Source of the DNA: Deltaproteobacteria bacterium
Lineage (GTDB): Bacteria; Myxococcota_A; UBA796; UBA2385
Length of the DNA: 64,000 bases
Assembly (NCBI GenBank): GCA_018401435.1
Contig: JAGYJW010000017.1
Location: 59,365 to 123,364, forward strand
Direction of reading: 5' to 3'
Shown here: positions 8,283 to 16,893 of the stretch, piece by piece
Layout: the number at the start of each line of letters is the position of its first letter
How positions within the stretch are numbered: position 1 is the stretch's first letter
Made by a program: the position numbers and the translations under genes
Notes under the pieces: generated by a model
What the model was told of the DNA's origin: nothing
What the model saw: only the letters and a program-made list of their open reading frames with translations
Database searches by the model: none

Positions 8283-9980
8283 CTATCTCCGCAGCGTCCA
8301 GGCGGCCCCCCAGGACCCCGTTCGGGTGGGCGGCCCCCAGGCCGCACGCAGGCGCTGGTCGGCCCGGGCCCACTCCGCCGGCGACAGGGCGTCCCGGTGC
8401 AGAATCAGCGCCCCAAAGCCCCACTCGGCCAGCTGGGAGGGCCCCGGACGGGCCGCAGGCACCGGGTCGCGGCGGGCGGGCACATCCCGGTTTCGGGCTC
8501 GGGCCCGCGGGTCGTCCAGATCTCGCAGAAGGCCGTTCACCAGTGCATCCTCAGCAAGGGCGTCCGGCAGGAAGACGTTGACGCCATAGGGCACCGCCCG
8601 CCCATGTCGCAGTTGGGCGAGCTGGTAGCGGCGATTCTGCGCCGTCGCGTCGGGGGCCAGTCCAGAACCGCCCCGCGGGCGCTCCTGCCAGGCGGCGGGG
8701 CCCGGCAGCGGGGTGGTCTGCAGGGGCCAGGGCGCCGGCGACAGCAGCGCGGTCTCGGCCAGCACCGCCCCCGCCAGCAGCAGCCGCAGGGCGGGCGACA
8801 GCCGCAGGGAAGCGAGTCCGGCGAGCAGGCCCAGCAGCACCATGCCCACCGCCACCATGCGGTAGGGGTGGTGCACCAGCGCAAAGGGCGACGGCCCCAG
8901 GTAGAGCAGCGCCAGGGGCAGCGGCAGCCCCAGGTGGCGCCCGCCCAATACCAGGCCCGGCCCCAGCATCAGCAGCCCATAGAGGGCGGCCGGCAGGGCG
9001 AGGGGAGCGGCGCGAGGGCCCGCTGACCGTGGCCGCAGCAGGGCCAGCAGGGCCAGCAGCAAGGCCACCCACCCCAGGTAATTCACATGGAGGATCCCCG
9101 GATTTCCCAGGGCAGGCGTATCGGGGAAGTAGTAGGCGCCCGGCCGCAGAAAGGTCAGCAGATCGGTGGCGGGCGGGGGACCGCCCGAGGCCCAACCCGG
9201 TGCGTTGTGCTCACCCACCGCACCGCCTGCCCCCCGCAAGGTGCCCCAGAGCAAAGCCAGCGCGGGTGCGGCCACAACCAGGGCGCCAGCGCCCGCGATC
9301 GCGACGGGGCGCAGGCGGGCCAGCAGACCCCGACCCGGCACACAGCAGAGCAAGAAGAGCCCGGCAAAGGCAGCATAATAGAAGGCCTGCCAGGCGCAGA
9401 GGCCGATCAGCAGGCCCGCCAGCGGCGCCATCCACCGCGGTGCGGGCCGCCCCCGGGGATCGCGGCCCGTCGCCCGCAGGCTGGCCCAGATGGCCCCGAT
9501 CAGGGGCGCCAGGCCCACCATCTCCGACAGGCCCGAATGCAGCAGGCTGAGCAGGTAGGGGCTGGGGCCGGCGATGGCCGCGGTCAACAAGCCCGCCGAC
9601 CGCGCGCCCGTCAGATCGCGCCCCGCCCCATAGGCCACCGCCGTGGCCAGGAAGACCTGGGCGAGCAGCACCAGGTCCCAGCTCCGGGCCGCGTCGATGC
9701 GCCAGCCCGCCGCGCCCAGCAGGGCGCCCAGGGGGTCCACGAACCACAGGGGAAGCGGCGTCGGGTAGTGGCTGAGGTGGGTGCGCAGCGGGTCCCGACC
9801 CGAGCGCAGATCCTCGACGAAAGCCCAGGCCCCCTGCACATGATCCGCGAGATCCCCCGTCGCGTGGCCCAGCAGCTCCCCCGATACCAGGGCCTGGGGC
9901 GCGGGCCAGGTCATCAGCGCCACAGCCCCCACCAGGGCGACAAGGACAGCGAGCCTGGGGGCGCGGGCGGAGGGTGGCAT
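8283..9980 (-). CDS. Polytopic membrane protein, glycosyltransferase-39/YfhO-like
   Basis: A protein of about 565 residues with roughly ten to twelve membrane helices in the first 420 residues and a soluble C-terminal region of about 130 residues. An early extracytoplasmic loop has the DLADHVQGAW and HLSHYPTPLPLWFVDP motifs, in the position where GT-C family and YfhO-like proteins carry acidic catalytic or substrate-binding residues after helix 1. I cannot name the substrate; a lipid-linked sugar is the usual guess for this fold. The start at 9980 is supported by a TAGCGG element 11 nt upstream without ribosome site. A distant paralogue of similar layout lies at 48986, with matching Tyr/Pro, GL and HHPYR/WWPYRH segments. 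Confidence 0.7.
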   Translation of the reverse strand: MPPSARAPRLAVLVALVGAVALMTWPAPQALVSGELLGHATGDLADHVQGAWAFVEDLRSGRDPLRTHLSHYPTPLPLWFVDPLGALLGAAGWRIDAARSWDLVLLAQVFLATAVAYGAGRDLTGARSAGLLTAAIAGPSPYLLSLLHSGLSEMVGLAPLIGAIWASLRATGRDPRGRPAPRWMAPLAGLLIGLCAWQAFYYAAFAGLFLLCCVPGRGLLARLRPVAIAGAGALVVAAPALALLWGTLRGAGGAVGEHNAPGWASGGPPPATDLLTFLRPGAYYFPDTPALGNPGILHVNYLGWVALLLALLALLRPRSAGPRAAPLALPAALYGLLMLGPGLVLGGRHLGLPLPLALLYLGPSPFALVHHPYRMVAVGMVLLGLLAGLASLRLSPALRLLLAGAVLAETALLSPAPWPLQTTPLPGPAAWQERPRGGSGLAPDATAQNRRYQLAQLRHGRAVPYGVNVFLPDALAEDALVNGLLRDLDDPRARARNRDVPARRDPVPAARPGPSQLAEWGFGALILHRDALSPAEWARADQRLRAAWGPPTRTGSWGAAWTLRR

Positions 9981-9985
9981 GGGGC

Positions 9986-9991
9986 CCGCTA
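9986..9991 (-). promoter_or_regulatory. -10-like element TAGCGG, leaderless class
   Basis: On the minus strand GGATAGCGG precedes the ATG at 9980 by 11 nt with no ribosome site. The arrangement is the same as at 2678. Confidence 0.45.
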
Positions 9992-10041
9992 TCCGGTGGG
10001 AGGCCGGGTCGGTCCCTTGACCCGACGGGCAGCCGTGGGAA

Positions 10042-10047
10042 TATGCC
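10042..10047 (+). promoter_or_regulatory. -10-like element TATGCC, leaderless class
   Basis: AATATGCC lies 9 nt before the ATG at 10051, in an otherwise TA-poor region, with no ribosome site. Confidence 0.35.
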
Positions 10048-10050
10048 AGC

Positions 10051-10416
10051 ATGCCCCTCGATCGCGATCCCTGGTCCCGCAAGATCTGCGTCTACCGCGC
10101 CCATGGCCCCGCAGACGGCCACTTCATGCGCGACCTGCTGGTGTCCTCGGGCATCCCGGTGGAGATGCGCGGTGAGCTGCTCAGCAGCCTGCAAGGCGCC
10201 ATCCCCCTGGCCGACAGCTGGCCCTCCTTGTGGGTGGTGCCCCACAACGAGGCGCGGGCCCGCAGCATCATCGACAGCATGGACACCGCCCCAAGCGGCG
10301 CGGGCTGGGCCTGCGGCTGCGGCGAGACCAATGCGAGCAGCTTCGGATCCTGCTGGGCCTGCGGCCGAGACCGCCCCGGCCTGGGTCAGGGCGAAGATCC
10401 CGCCGACGCGGCCTAA
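10051..10416 (+). CDS. DUF2007 domain protein with C-terminal zinc ribbon
   Basis: A 121-residue soluble protein. Residues about 10-75 match the DUF2007 (putative signal-transducing) pattern: KICVYRAHGPADGHFMRDLLVSSGI, then EMRGELLSSLQGAIP and a VVPHNEARARSIID helix. After a short linker there is a two-pair cysteine motif, CGCGETN(x7)CWAC, typical of a small zinc ribbon. DUF2007 proteins are usually short and often fused to zinc fingers; their biochemical role is not established. The gene diverges from the membrane protein at 9980, and the two -10-like elements lie 50 bp apart. Its stop is convergent and overlaps the stop of the gene ending at 10413. Confidence 0.8.
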   Translation: MPLDRDPWSRKICVYRAHGPADGHFMRDLLVSSGIPVEMRGELLSSLQGAIPLADSWPSLWVVPHNEARARSIIDSMDTAPSGAGWACGCGETNASSFGSCWACGRDRPGLGQGEDPADAA

Positions 10417-10664
10417 TCCGTGGGCAGCTGCCGCCGGTCGGCCATGCGCTCGGCGCAGGACACCGCCAGATTGCCCAGCCAGGCGTCCCAGGCGCCGTGA
10501 TCGGCCACATCGACGCCCTCTCGACCGGCCTCGCGCTGCAGCCAGCCTTGAAGCTGCTCGAAGAAGACCGTATCCATCAGCTCCACATGCTCCATCAGGT
10601 GCCCGTGAAGCACGCGGTAGACCAGCTTCAGCTCGTCAGGATCGAAGTCGGTGAATCGGGTCAT
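10413..10664 (-). CDS. Small conserved helical protein
   Basis: An 83-residue acidic, helical protein. The start is set at the ATG giving MTRFTDFDPDELKLVYR because the upstream extension is Arg/Pro-rich and overlaps the divergent promoter region. The sequence looks like a genuine small folded protein (HLMEHVELMDTVFFEQLQGWLQREA, with a Trp-rich AWDAWLGNL segment near the C-terminus), but I do not recognise the family. It shares an 82-bp divergent intergenic region with the large kinase gene at 10747, where CAGGGTAGCCC can serve as a -10 region for either strand. Confidence 0.65.
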   Translation of the reverse strand: MTRFTDFDPDELKLVYRVLHGHLMEHVELMDTVFFEQLQGWLQREAGREGVDVADHGAWDAWLGNLAVSCAERMADRRQLPTD

Positions 10665-10699
10665 CGAGGGCTCCGTGGGACCAGCAGGCTCTCGCGGGC

Positions 10700-10705
10700 T
10701 ACCCT
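10700..10705 (+). promoter_or_regulatory. -10-like element TACCCT in divergent promoter region
   Basis: GCTACCCT reads as TANNNT on the plus strand, 47 nt before the ATG at 10747. The same segment gives GGTAGCCC on the minus strand, 36-41 nt before the start at 10664, so both genes may use it. Confidence 0.35.
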
Positions 10706-10746
10706 GATGTGATCTCCGCTCCCACTCCCGCACGCACCCACCGTCC

Positions 10747-13700
10747 ATGAGTCCAACCGCAGACTCCATCCCAGAAGGCCTCGCCCTGGGGCCCTACGAT
10801 CTTGAAGAGCCCCTGGCCCGCGGCGCCATGGGCGAGGTGTGGCGTGGGCGCCACCGGGTGCTGGATGTGCCCGTCGCCGTGAAGCTGCTTCTGGCCACCC
10901 ACGCCGAAGATGGCTGGGCCGAGACCTCCTTTGCCAACGAGGTGCGGGCCACCGCGGGCCTCTCGCACCCAGGCATCGTGATGGTGCTTGACCACGGTGT
11001 TGTGGACGAGGAGGCCGCAGGGGATAGCGGCGGGCGGATGACCCCAGGCTGCCCCTTCCTGGTGATGGAGCTGCTGGCCGGAATCAGCCTGCAAGGGCAG
11101 GTGGGCCGGCTGCCCTGGGCCGAGATCCGCGAGATCCTGCTGCAGCTGCTGAGCGCCCTGGCCCACAGCCACGCCCGCGGGGTCATCCACCGCGATCTCA
11201 AGCCCGGCAACGTGCTGATCGAGCCCGCCAGCGACCGCGGCGGCTGGCGCGCGCGCATCACGGACTTCGGCCTGGCCCAGGCCATCGACCGGCACGCCAG
11301 CTCCGATCGCGTGGTTGCCGGCACCCCGGCCTATATGGCCCCCGAACAGCTTCAAGGCGACTGGCGCGACCAGGGGCCGTGGACCGACCTCTACTCCCTG
11401 GCGTGTATGGCCTGGGCGCTGGCGGCCGGTCAGCCGCCCTTCGGCCGCTCCCGCGACTTCCTGGAGATCTGCGGCGACCACCTGCACCGCCCGCCGCCGG
11501 CGCTGTCGCCCCTCATGCCCGTGCCCGAGGCCTTTGAGGGCTGGCTGCGGCGCCTGCTCGAAAAGGACCCCCAGCGCCGCTATGCCAGCGCAGCCGACGC
11601 GGCGGCGGCCCTGCGCACCCTCGACGCCTTGCCCCTGCTCGAACCCCTCGGCCAACAAGAGCCCCCCAGCGCCGAGGGCCCCTTGGTGGTGGGCGAGCCC
11701 CTGCCGCCCTCTCATGACGACCAGACCACCGGAGCGCCCAGGGCCTTGCCCGATCGGCCCCCCGCCGTCCCCGAGATCAGCACCCAGGTGCTGCCCGAAG
11801 ACATGCCCGCCGCCCCCGAAGTGGCCCATGAGGCCCCGCCCGGGCACGACCCCCTGCCCCTCAGCCGCATCCCGGTGCCCGGGGATTGGCGCAGCGAGAG
11901 CGCACCCCCGCCCGAACACCGGCTGTTGGGCGTCGGCATCAGCCTATACGGCTTGCGGGCCATCCCCCTGGTGAACCGGCAGCGCGAGCGCAGCTGGCTC
12001 TGGGAGTCCCTCAGCCGCTTGGAACAGCGCCCCCGGGCCGCAGCGGTCGTCCTGCGGGGCCCCAGCGGCAGCGGCAAGAGCCGCCTGGCCGAGTGGCTCT
12101 GCGAGAGCGCCCACGAGCTGGCCGGCGCCACGGTGCTCAAGGCCTGGCACAGCGCGTCGGGGGGCGCCAGCGTCGGCCTGCCGGCCATGCTCAGCCGCCA
12201 CCTGCGCTGCACCGGCATGGACCGAGCCGCCCTGGCCGGCCGGCTGGCCCGGGTGAACCAGCGCGCCCACCTGGTCGAGCCCGACGAGCTGCCTGCCCTC
12301 GCCGAGCTGCTGCAGCCCGGCCTGGAGGGCGAGGGCGACAGCTCCGGCGCCCCCATTGTGCGCTTTCGTCACCCCCGCGAGCGTTGGGCCCTGATTCGGC
12401 GGGTGCTCGAGGGCATCGATCCGTTGCCGCGGCCGGTCGTGCTCTGGCTGGACGATGTGCAGTGGGGCCCCGAGGCAATGGCCTTCACCGAGTGGCTGCT
12501 GGGCCAGCAGGACAGCCGTCCCGTACCCGTTCTCATCGTGATGACCGCCCAAGAGGCCGCCCTGGTCGAGCGCCCCGACGAGGCCATCGCCCTGGAACGG
12601 CTGGCCCACCGCGACGCCGTGCGGGTGATCGACGTGGGCCCCCTGGCCATCGAAGACCACGCCTCCCTGGTGCGCACGCTGCTGGGCATGGACGGCGACC
12701 TGGTGGCCCAGGTCACCCGCCGCACCGCCGGCAACCCCCTCTTTGCCGTGCAGCTCATCGGCGACTGGGTCACCCGGGGGCTGCTGGTGCCCGGCCGCCG
12801 GGGCTTCCGCCTCAAGGACGGCGTCACAGTCGATATTCCCGATGATTTGCACGCGGTCTGGCGCAGCCGGGTAGAGAGGGTGCTGGACGGAGAAGGCGAG
12901 GCCGACGAACAAGCCTTGGAGCTGGCCGCAACCCTGGGCGACAAGGTGGATACCGTCGAATGGCGCGCCGTTTGTGCAAGAACCGGCGCCCGCCCCGACA
13001 CCCGCCGCCTGCTGGCCCGCCTGCTGCTGCTGCGGCTGGCCCGGCTGGACAGCGACGGCGAGGGCTGGAGCTTCACCCACCCCATGCTGCGCGAGAGCCT
13101 GGTGCGCCGCGCCCGCGAGGCCGGCCGCTCCGCAGCCTGGCACCGGGCCTGCGCCACCATGCTGGAGCTGCGCAACCCCAACCGCACCGGCGTGGCCGAT
13201 CGCATCGCCTGGCACCTGCTCGAGGCCGGCGACGACCGCGACGCCCTGGGCTACCTGCTCGCCGCCGCCCAGGATGGCGTGAACAAGGGCGATCTCGAGC
13301 CCGCCGAGCGCCTGCTCGACGAGTGGGACGCCACCCTGGACCGCCTGGATGTCAGCCGCGAAGACCGCAGCCGCATGGTGGGCAGCTTCTTGCGCATCCG
13401 ACTGCTCCGGGTCCTGGGCCGCAGCGACGAGGTGGCCCGCCTCGTGGCCTTTGTGGCCGATCTTGCCCGCCGCGAACGCTGGCAGCCCGAGCTGATTGAC
13501 GCCCGGGTGCAGGAGGGCCTGCTGTGGCACCGCCGCGGCCAGTTCTTCCGCGCCTGGCGCCGCCTTCGCGCCGCTGAAGACCTCGCCCGAAACGAAGTGC
13601 TGGACCCCGTCCTGCTCGCGCGCGTCCTGCAGGAAGAGGGCCGGCTGCTGCTGGAGCGCGGCCTGCTGACCCGGGCCAACGCGGCCCTGGCCAGCGCCCG

Positions 13701-14379
13701 CCCGCTCTTTGTCGCCGCCGCCCAGGAGTCCGAGGAGGCCAACTGCGGCTGGCTGCTGGGGCGGGTGGCCAAACAGGCCGGCGATCTGGACCGCGCCATG
13801 GCCCACTTCACCGACGCCCTGTCGGCCTTCGAACGCATCGGGGCCCGCTATGGCATGGCCAGCTGCACCAACGAGCTGGGGGAGGTCGCCCGGCTGCAGG
13901 GGGACCTCGACAGCGCCGAGATCCACTACCGGGACGCCCTGGTGCGCATGGACGAGCTGGGGGCCGACGACGCCCACGTCATGCGCCTGAACCTCGCCCA
14001 GGTGCTGCTCAACCGGGGCCGCCCCGACGAGGCCGCCGATCTGCTGCAGCAGAGCTTGCGCGCCTTCGAAGGCAGCGCCCACCGCGCCATGACGGGCATC
14101 GTGCACACCATGCTGCTGTCCTGCGCCGCCGCGGCCGACGACTGGCAGGGCTGGGATCGCCACGCCGACGCCGCCAGCGCCGTGCTCGCCGAGACCGGCT
14201 GGGTGGAGCACGACGTCGCCCTGGCCGCCCGCATGGCGGGGGACCTGGCCGATGACGCCGGGCAGGCCGACCGGGCGCGCCGGGCCTGGCGCATGGCCCT
14301 GGCCCAATGGGAGCGCCTGGACCGCCCCGAAGAGGTGGCGCAGATGCGGAGTCGCCTGGCCGGGCGCCGAGACGGCTAG
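10747..14379 (+). CDS. Ser/Thr protein kinase - AAA ATPase - TPR regulator
   Basis: A 1,210-residue multidomain signalling protein. Residues about 14-295 are a Hanks-type kinase: Gly-rich loop LARGAMGEVW, invariant Lys46 in VAVK, HRDLKPGN at 148-155, DFG at 173-175 and APE in YMAPEQL. All catalytic residues are present, so it should be active. A Pro/Glu-rich linker follows to about residue 400. Residues about 410-720 are an AAA/STAND-type ATPase with Walker A GPSGSGKS near 437-444 and Walker B VLWLDDVQW near 563-571. The C-terminal 450 residues are TPR-like helical repeats (for example GDLDRAMAHFTDALSAFERIG). No membrane helix is seen, so it is cytoplasmic. This architecture is common in Myxococcota, where the TPR part is thought to sense or recruit partners. 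No obvious substrate is encoded next to it. Confidence 0.9.
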   Translation: MSPTADSIPEGLALGPYDLEEPLARGAMGEVWRGRHRVLDVPVAVKLLLATHAEDGWAETSFANEVRATAGLSHPGIVMVLDHGVVDEEAAGDSGGRMTPGCPFLVMELLAGISLQGQVGRLPWAEIREILLQLLSALAHSHARGVIHRDLKPGNVLIEPASDRGGWRARITDFGLAQAIDRHASSDRVVAGTPAYMAPEQLQGDWRDQGPWTDLYSLACMAWALAAGQPPFGRSRDFLEICGDHLHRPPPALSPLMPVPEAFEGWLRRLLEKDPQRRYASAADAAAALRTLDALPLLEPLGQQEPPSAEGPLVVGEPLPPSHDDQTTGAPRALPDRPPAVPEISTQVLPEDMPAAPEVAHEAPPGHDPLPLSRIPVPGDWRSESAPPPEHRLLGVGISLYGLRAIPLVNRQRERSWLWESLSRLEQRPRAAAVVLRGPSGSGKSRLAEWLCESAHELAGATVLKAWHSASGGASVGLPAMLSRHLRCTGMDRAALAGRLARVNQRAHLVEPDELPALAELLQPGLEGEGDSSGAPIVRFRHPRERWALIRRVLEGIDPLPRPVVLWLDDVQWGPEAMAFTEWLLGQQDSRPVPVLIVMTAQEAALVERPDEAIALERLAHRDAVRVIDVGPLAIEDHASLVRTLLGMDGDLVAQVTRRTAGNPLFAVQLIGDWVTRGLLVPGRRGFRLKDGVTVDIPDDLHAVWRSRVERVLDGEGEADEQALELAATLGDKVDTVEWRAVCARTGARPDTRRLLARLLLLRLARLDSDGEGWSFTHPMLRESLVRRAREAGRSAAWHRACATMLELRNPNRTGVADRIAWHLLEAGDDRDALGYLLAAAQDGVNKGDLEPAERLLDEWDATLDRLDVSREDRSRMVGSFLRIRLLRVLGRSDEVARLVAFVADLARRERWQPELIDARVQEGLLWHRRGQFFRAWRRLRAAEDLARNEVLDPVLLARVLQEEGRLLLERGLLTRANAALASARPLFVAAAQESEEANCGWLLGRVAKQAGDLDRAMAHFTDALSAFERIGARYGMASCTNELGEVARLQGDLDSAEIHYRDALVRMDELGADDAHVMRLNLAQVLLNRGRPDEAADLLQQSLRAFEGSAHRAMTGIVHTMLLSCAAAADDWQGWDRHADAASAVLAETGWVEHDVALAARMAGDLADDAGQADRARRAWRMALAQWERLDRPEEVAQMRSRLAGRRDG

Positions 14380-14843
14380 CGAACCTGAAAGACCCCGTCG
14401 ATCTCCACCGCCACCCCAAAGGGAAGCTGGGCCACCCCCACAGCCGAGCGGGCGTGGCGACCGGCGTCGCCAAAGACCTGGATCATCAGCTCGCTGGCGC
14501 CGTTGATGACCGCGGGCTGCTGGATGAAGTCGGGGGTGCTGTTCACGAAGCCATTGAGCTTGACCGCCTGCACCACCCGGTCCAGATCGCCATCCAAGGC
14601 GCTCTTGAGTTGGCTCAGCACATTCAAGGCGACCTCGCGGGCGGCAGCGTGGCCTTGTTCCACCGTCCAGTCGGCGCCCAGCTTGCCAACCCAATGGAAG
14701 CGCCCGTCCTTCATGGGCACCTGTCCAGCGATGAAGACCAGGTCGCCGGTGCGCACCCAGGGGATGTAGTTGGCGGCGGGGGTGGGTGCGCTGGGCACGC
14801 TCAGCCCCAGCTCGGCGAGGCGGGCTTCGATGCGACCGGACAT
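14376..14843 (-). CDS. Rid (YjgF/YER057c/UK114) family protein
   Basis: A 155-residue protein of the Rid family, whose RidA members hydrolyse reactive enamine/imine intermediates released by PLP enzymes. The sequence shows AANYIPWVRTGDLVFIAGQVP, the family core NVLSQLKSALDGDLDRVVQAVKLNGFV read as helix and strand, and the C-terminal signature RSAVGVAQLPFGVAVEIDGV. The Arg of ARSAV and the Glu of VEID correspond to the catalytic Arg105 and Glu120 of E. coli RidA, so deaminase activity is possible. It is longer than the 128-residue RidA and closer to the 150-residue subgroup. Its stop overlaps the kinase gene stop by 4 nt (convergent). A TACCCT -10-like element lies 29-34 nt upstream. Confidence 0.85.
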   Translation of the reverse strand: MSGRIEARLAELGLSVPSAPTPAANYIPWVRTGDLVFIAGQVPMKDGRFHWVGKLGADWTVEQGHAAAREVALNVLSQLKSALDGDLDRVVQAVKLNGFVNSTPDFIQQPAVINGASELMIQVFGDAGRHARSAVGVAQLPFGVAVEIDGVFQVR

Positions 14844-14871
14844 GGGGATGCTCCTGTTCTTGGGCCTTTGC

Positions 14872-14877
14872 AGGGTA
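14872..14877 (-). promoter_or_regulatory. -10-like element TACCCT
   Basis: On the minus strand GCTACCCTGC lies 29-34 nt before the start at 14843. The purine-rich AACAGGAGC downstream supplies a plausible ribosome site. Confidence 0.4.
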
Positions 14878-14905
14878 GCGCGAGCGGGTGACCCGGGCGA
14901 TCAGC

Positions 14906-14911
14906 TAAGCT
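14906..14911 (+). promoter_or_regulatory. -10-like element TAAGCT with leader
   Basis: GCTAAGCT lies 24 nt before the ATG at 14930 and is followed by a GGAGG ribosome site at 14921-14925. The same hexamer TAAGCT precedes the MopE-like gene at 26396. Confidence 0.45.
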
Positions 14912-14929
14912 GCCGCCCCCGGAGGTTCC

Positions 14930-16888
14930 ATGCGCCGATCCCTGCTCCTCGCCCTGCTGCTGGTCGCCTGCTCTGAATATGACTTGAAGGGGGAAGGCGA
15001 CGCCAACCCAGACGACGAAGAGGACACCGATCTGCCCGACGACGACACCGATGTGCCCGACGACGGCGACGACACGGTGGCCGAGGAGTGCAATGGGGTG
15101 GACGACGACGGCGACGGGGAGGTGGACGAGGGCTACCCCGACACCGACGGGGATGGCCGCGCCGACTGCGTGGACGAGGACTGCGAGGTGGACGCGCCAG
15201 CGGGCGGGTCGGTGGACGTCAACACCGAGTGCCTGGCCCCCGACATCGTCATCACCGACCCCTGGAATGTCGCCATCGAGTGGCAGTACACCGTCACCGG
15301 CAGCAGCAGCGGCGTCATCGTTATGCCGGCCATCGGCAACCTGACCGATGACAACGGCGACGGGTACATCGATCAGAACGACAGCCCCGACATCGTCTTC
15401 ACCACCTGGGGAGACAACACCCTGGTGGCCCTGCATGGCGACGGCTCGGGCACCATCTTCACCAAGACCGGCTACGACGGCAACGCGGGCGTGGCCATCG
15501 CCGACGTGGACAACGATGGCGTGCCCGAGATCGTCGCCGCCAATACCAGCAAGCAGGTCGTGGTGCTCAACGGGGCCGGCACCGTCGAATGGACCAGCGC
15601 CCAGTCCTATGCCTGGCAGTACTACCCGCAGCCCGTCGTCGCCGACCTCGAAGGCGACGGCGACGTCGAGATCATCTTCGACATCGCCATCGTCGAGGGC
15701 AGCAACGGCGCCCATGTGTCCACCATCACCGGCATCACCTCGTCCTGGCGCGCGCCGGTCGTCGCCGACATCGACGCCGACGGCTTCCAGGAGATCCTGC
15801 TCGCCGAAAATGTCTACGACCACACCGGCGTCAAGAAGTGGGGCGTGCCCCGGGTGGGCGACAGCACCTTCGCCGCGGTCGGGGACATCGACGGCGACAT
15901 CGGTGGCGAGAGCTTCTGGGTGACCGGCAGCACGATGTATATCGTCGATGACGACGGCACGATCCTCACCACCACGGCCCTGAATTCCAGCTGCTACCGG
16001 CCCGGGCCGCCCGCCGTGGCCGACTTCGACGGAGACGGCGACATTGAGGTGGTGGTGCCCGCTTCCAGCCAGATCGAGATGTTCGATACCAACGGCGTGC
16101 GCACCTGGCAGTCGCCGGTGCAGGACAGCTCGGGCATCGCCGGCGCCAGCGGCTACGACATCAACGCCGACGGCATCTACGAGGTGCTCTACGCCGACGA
16201 GGTGATGCTGCGCATCTTTGATGGGGCCACCGGCACGGTGCTCTATAGCAACTCCAGCCACAGCTCCGGGACCCTCTGGGAGTACCCCGTGGTCGCCGAC
16301 GTAGACGGTGACGACTCGGCCGAAATCGTGATCGCGTCCAATGGCGCCTACTGGAAGGGCGTGACGGTGCTGGGACACAACGGCGATGGCTGGGCGAAGT
16401 CCGGCGCCACCTGGCCCGTGCACGACTTTGCCGTCACCAACATCGACCCGAACGGCCACGTCCCCAGCCCGGCCCCGCTGCCTTGGTCGGTCTACAACGT
16501 CTTCCGGGCCCGCCCCACCGTGGATGACGCCGCGGTGGACCTCGCCGTCGAGATCGTGGATGTGTGCTTTGCGGGCTGCACCGACGAGAGCAGCGTCGAT
16601 ATCGCCGTTCAGGTGCAGAACCTGGGTGGGGTCGAGGCCCCGGCCGGCATCCAGGTCGCTCTCTACGCCGTGGGCGGCACCGCCGAGGATCTGCTCCTGG
16701 TCCAGACCCTCACCGACAGCCTGCCCAGCGGCCAGAGCACCGATGCGCTGCTCTTCGAGATCACCCAGGACATGATGGGGGCCGATGGAATCATGGTGCG
16801 GGTGGACGATGACGGCACCGGCCTGGGCGCGCAGAATGAGTGTGACGAGTCCAATAACGAGGACCGCTACGCCGAATCGCCCTGCTGA
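14930..16888 (+). CDS. FG-GAP/VCBS-repeat lipoprotein with CARDB-like tail
   Basis: A 652-residue predicted surface lipoprotein. The lipobox is LVAC (Cys14). Residues about 20-65 are an Asp/Glu-rich spacer, then one calcium-binding-like EECNGVDDDGDGEVDEG motif. From about residue 95 to 525 there are at least eight beta-propeller-type repeats with Ca-binding loops of the form ADVDNDGVPEIV, ADLEGDGDVEII, ADIDADGFQEIL, ADFDGDGDIEVV and ADVDGDDSAEIV, as in FG-GAP/VCBS propellers. Residues about 545-640 resemble a CARDB/immunoglobulin-like domain ending NECDESNNEDRY. Such proteins usually bind ligands or polymers at the surface; the ligand is not predictable. Start supported by GGAGG and a TAAGCT element. 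Confidence 0.85.
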   Translation: MRRSLLLALLLVACSEYDLKGEGDANPDDEEDTDLPDDDTDVPDDGDDTVAEECNGVDDDGDGEVDEGYPDTDGDGRADCVDEDCEVDAPAGGSVDVNTECLAPDIVITDPWNVAIEWQYTVTGSSSGVIVMPAIGNLTDDNGDGYIDQNDSPDIVFTTWGDNTLVALHGDGSGTIFTKTGYDGNAGVAIADVDNDGVPEIVAANTSKQVVVLNGAGTVEWTSAQSYAWQYYPQPVVADLEGDGDVEIIFDIAIVEGSNGAHVSTITGITSSWRAPVVADIDADGFQEILLAENVYDHTGVKKWGVPRVGDSTFAAVGDIDGDIGGESFWVTGSTMYIVDDDGTILTTTALNSSCYRPGPPAVADFDGDGDIEVVVPASSQIEMFDTNGVRTWQSPVQDSSGIAGASGYDINADGIYEVLYADEVMLRIFDGATGTVLYSNSSHSSGTLWEYPVVADVDGDDSAEIVIASNGAYWKGVTVLGHNGDGWAKSGATWPVHDFAVTNIDPNGHVPSPAPLPWSVYNVFRARPTVDDAAVDLAVEIVDVCFAGCTDESSVDIAVQVQNLGGVEAPAGIQVALYAVGGTAEDLLLVQTLTDSLPSGQSTDALLFEITQDMMGADGIMVRVDDDGTGLGAQNECDESNNEDRYAESPC

Positions 16889-16893
16889 GTGGG

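Noticed and set aside
11944..14694. A 916-codon open frame on the minus strand opposite the kinase gene
   Set aside because: It is Gly/Gln/His/Val-rich without domain motifs, as antisense frames are in GC-rich coding DNA; the plus strand has clear kinase and ATPase motifs.
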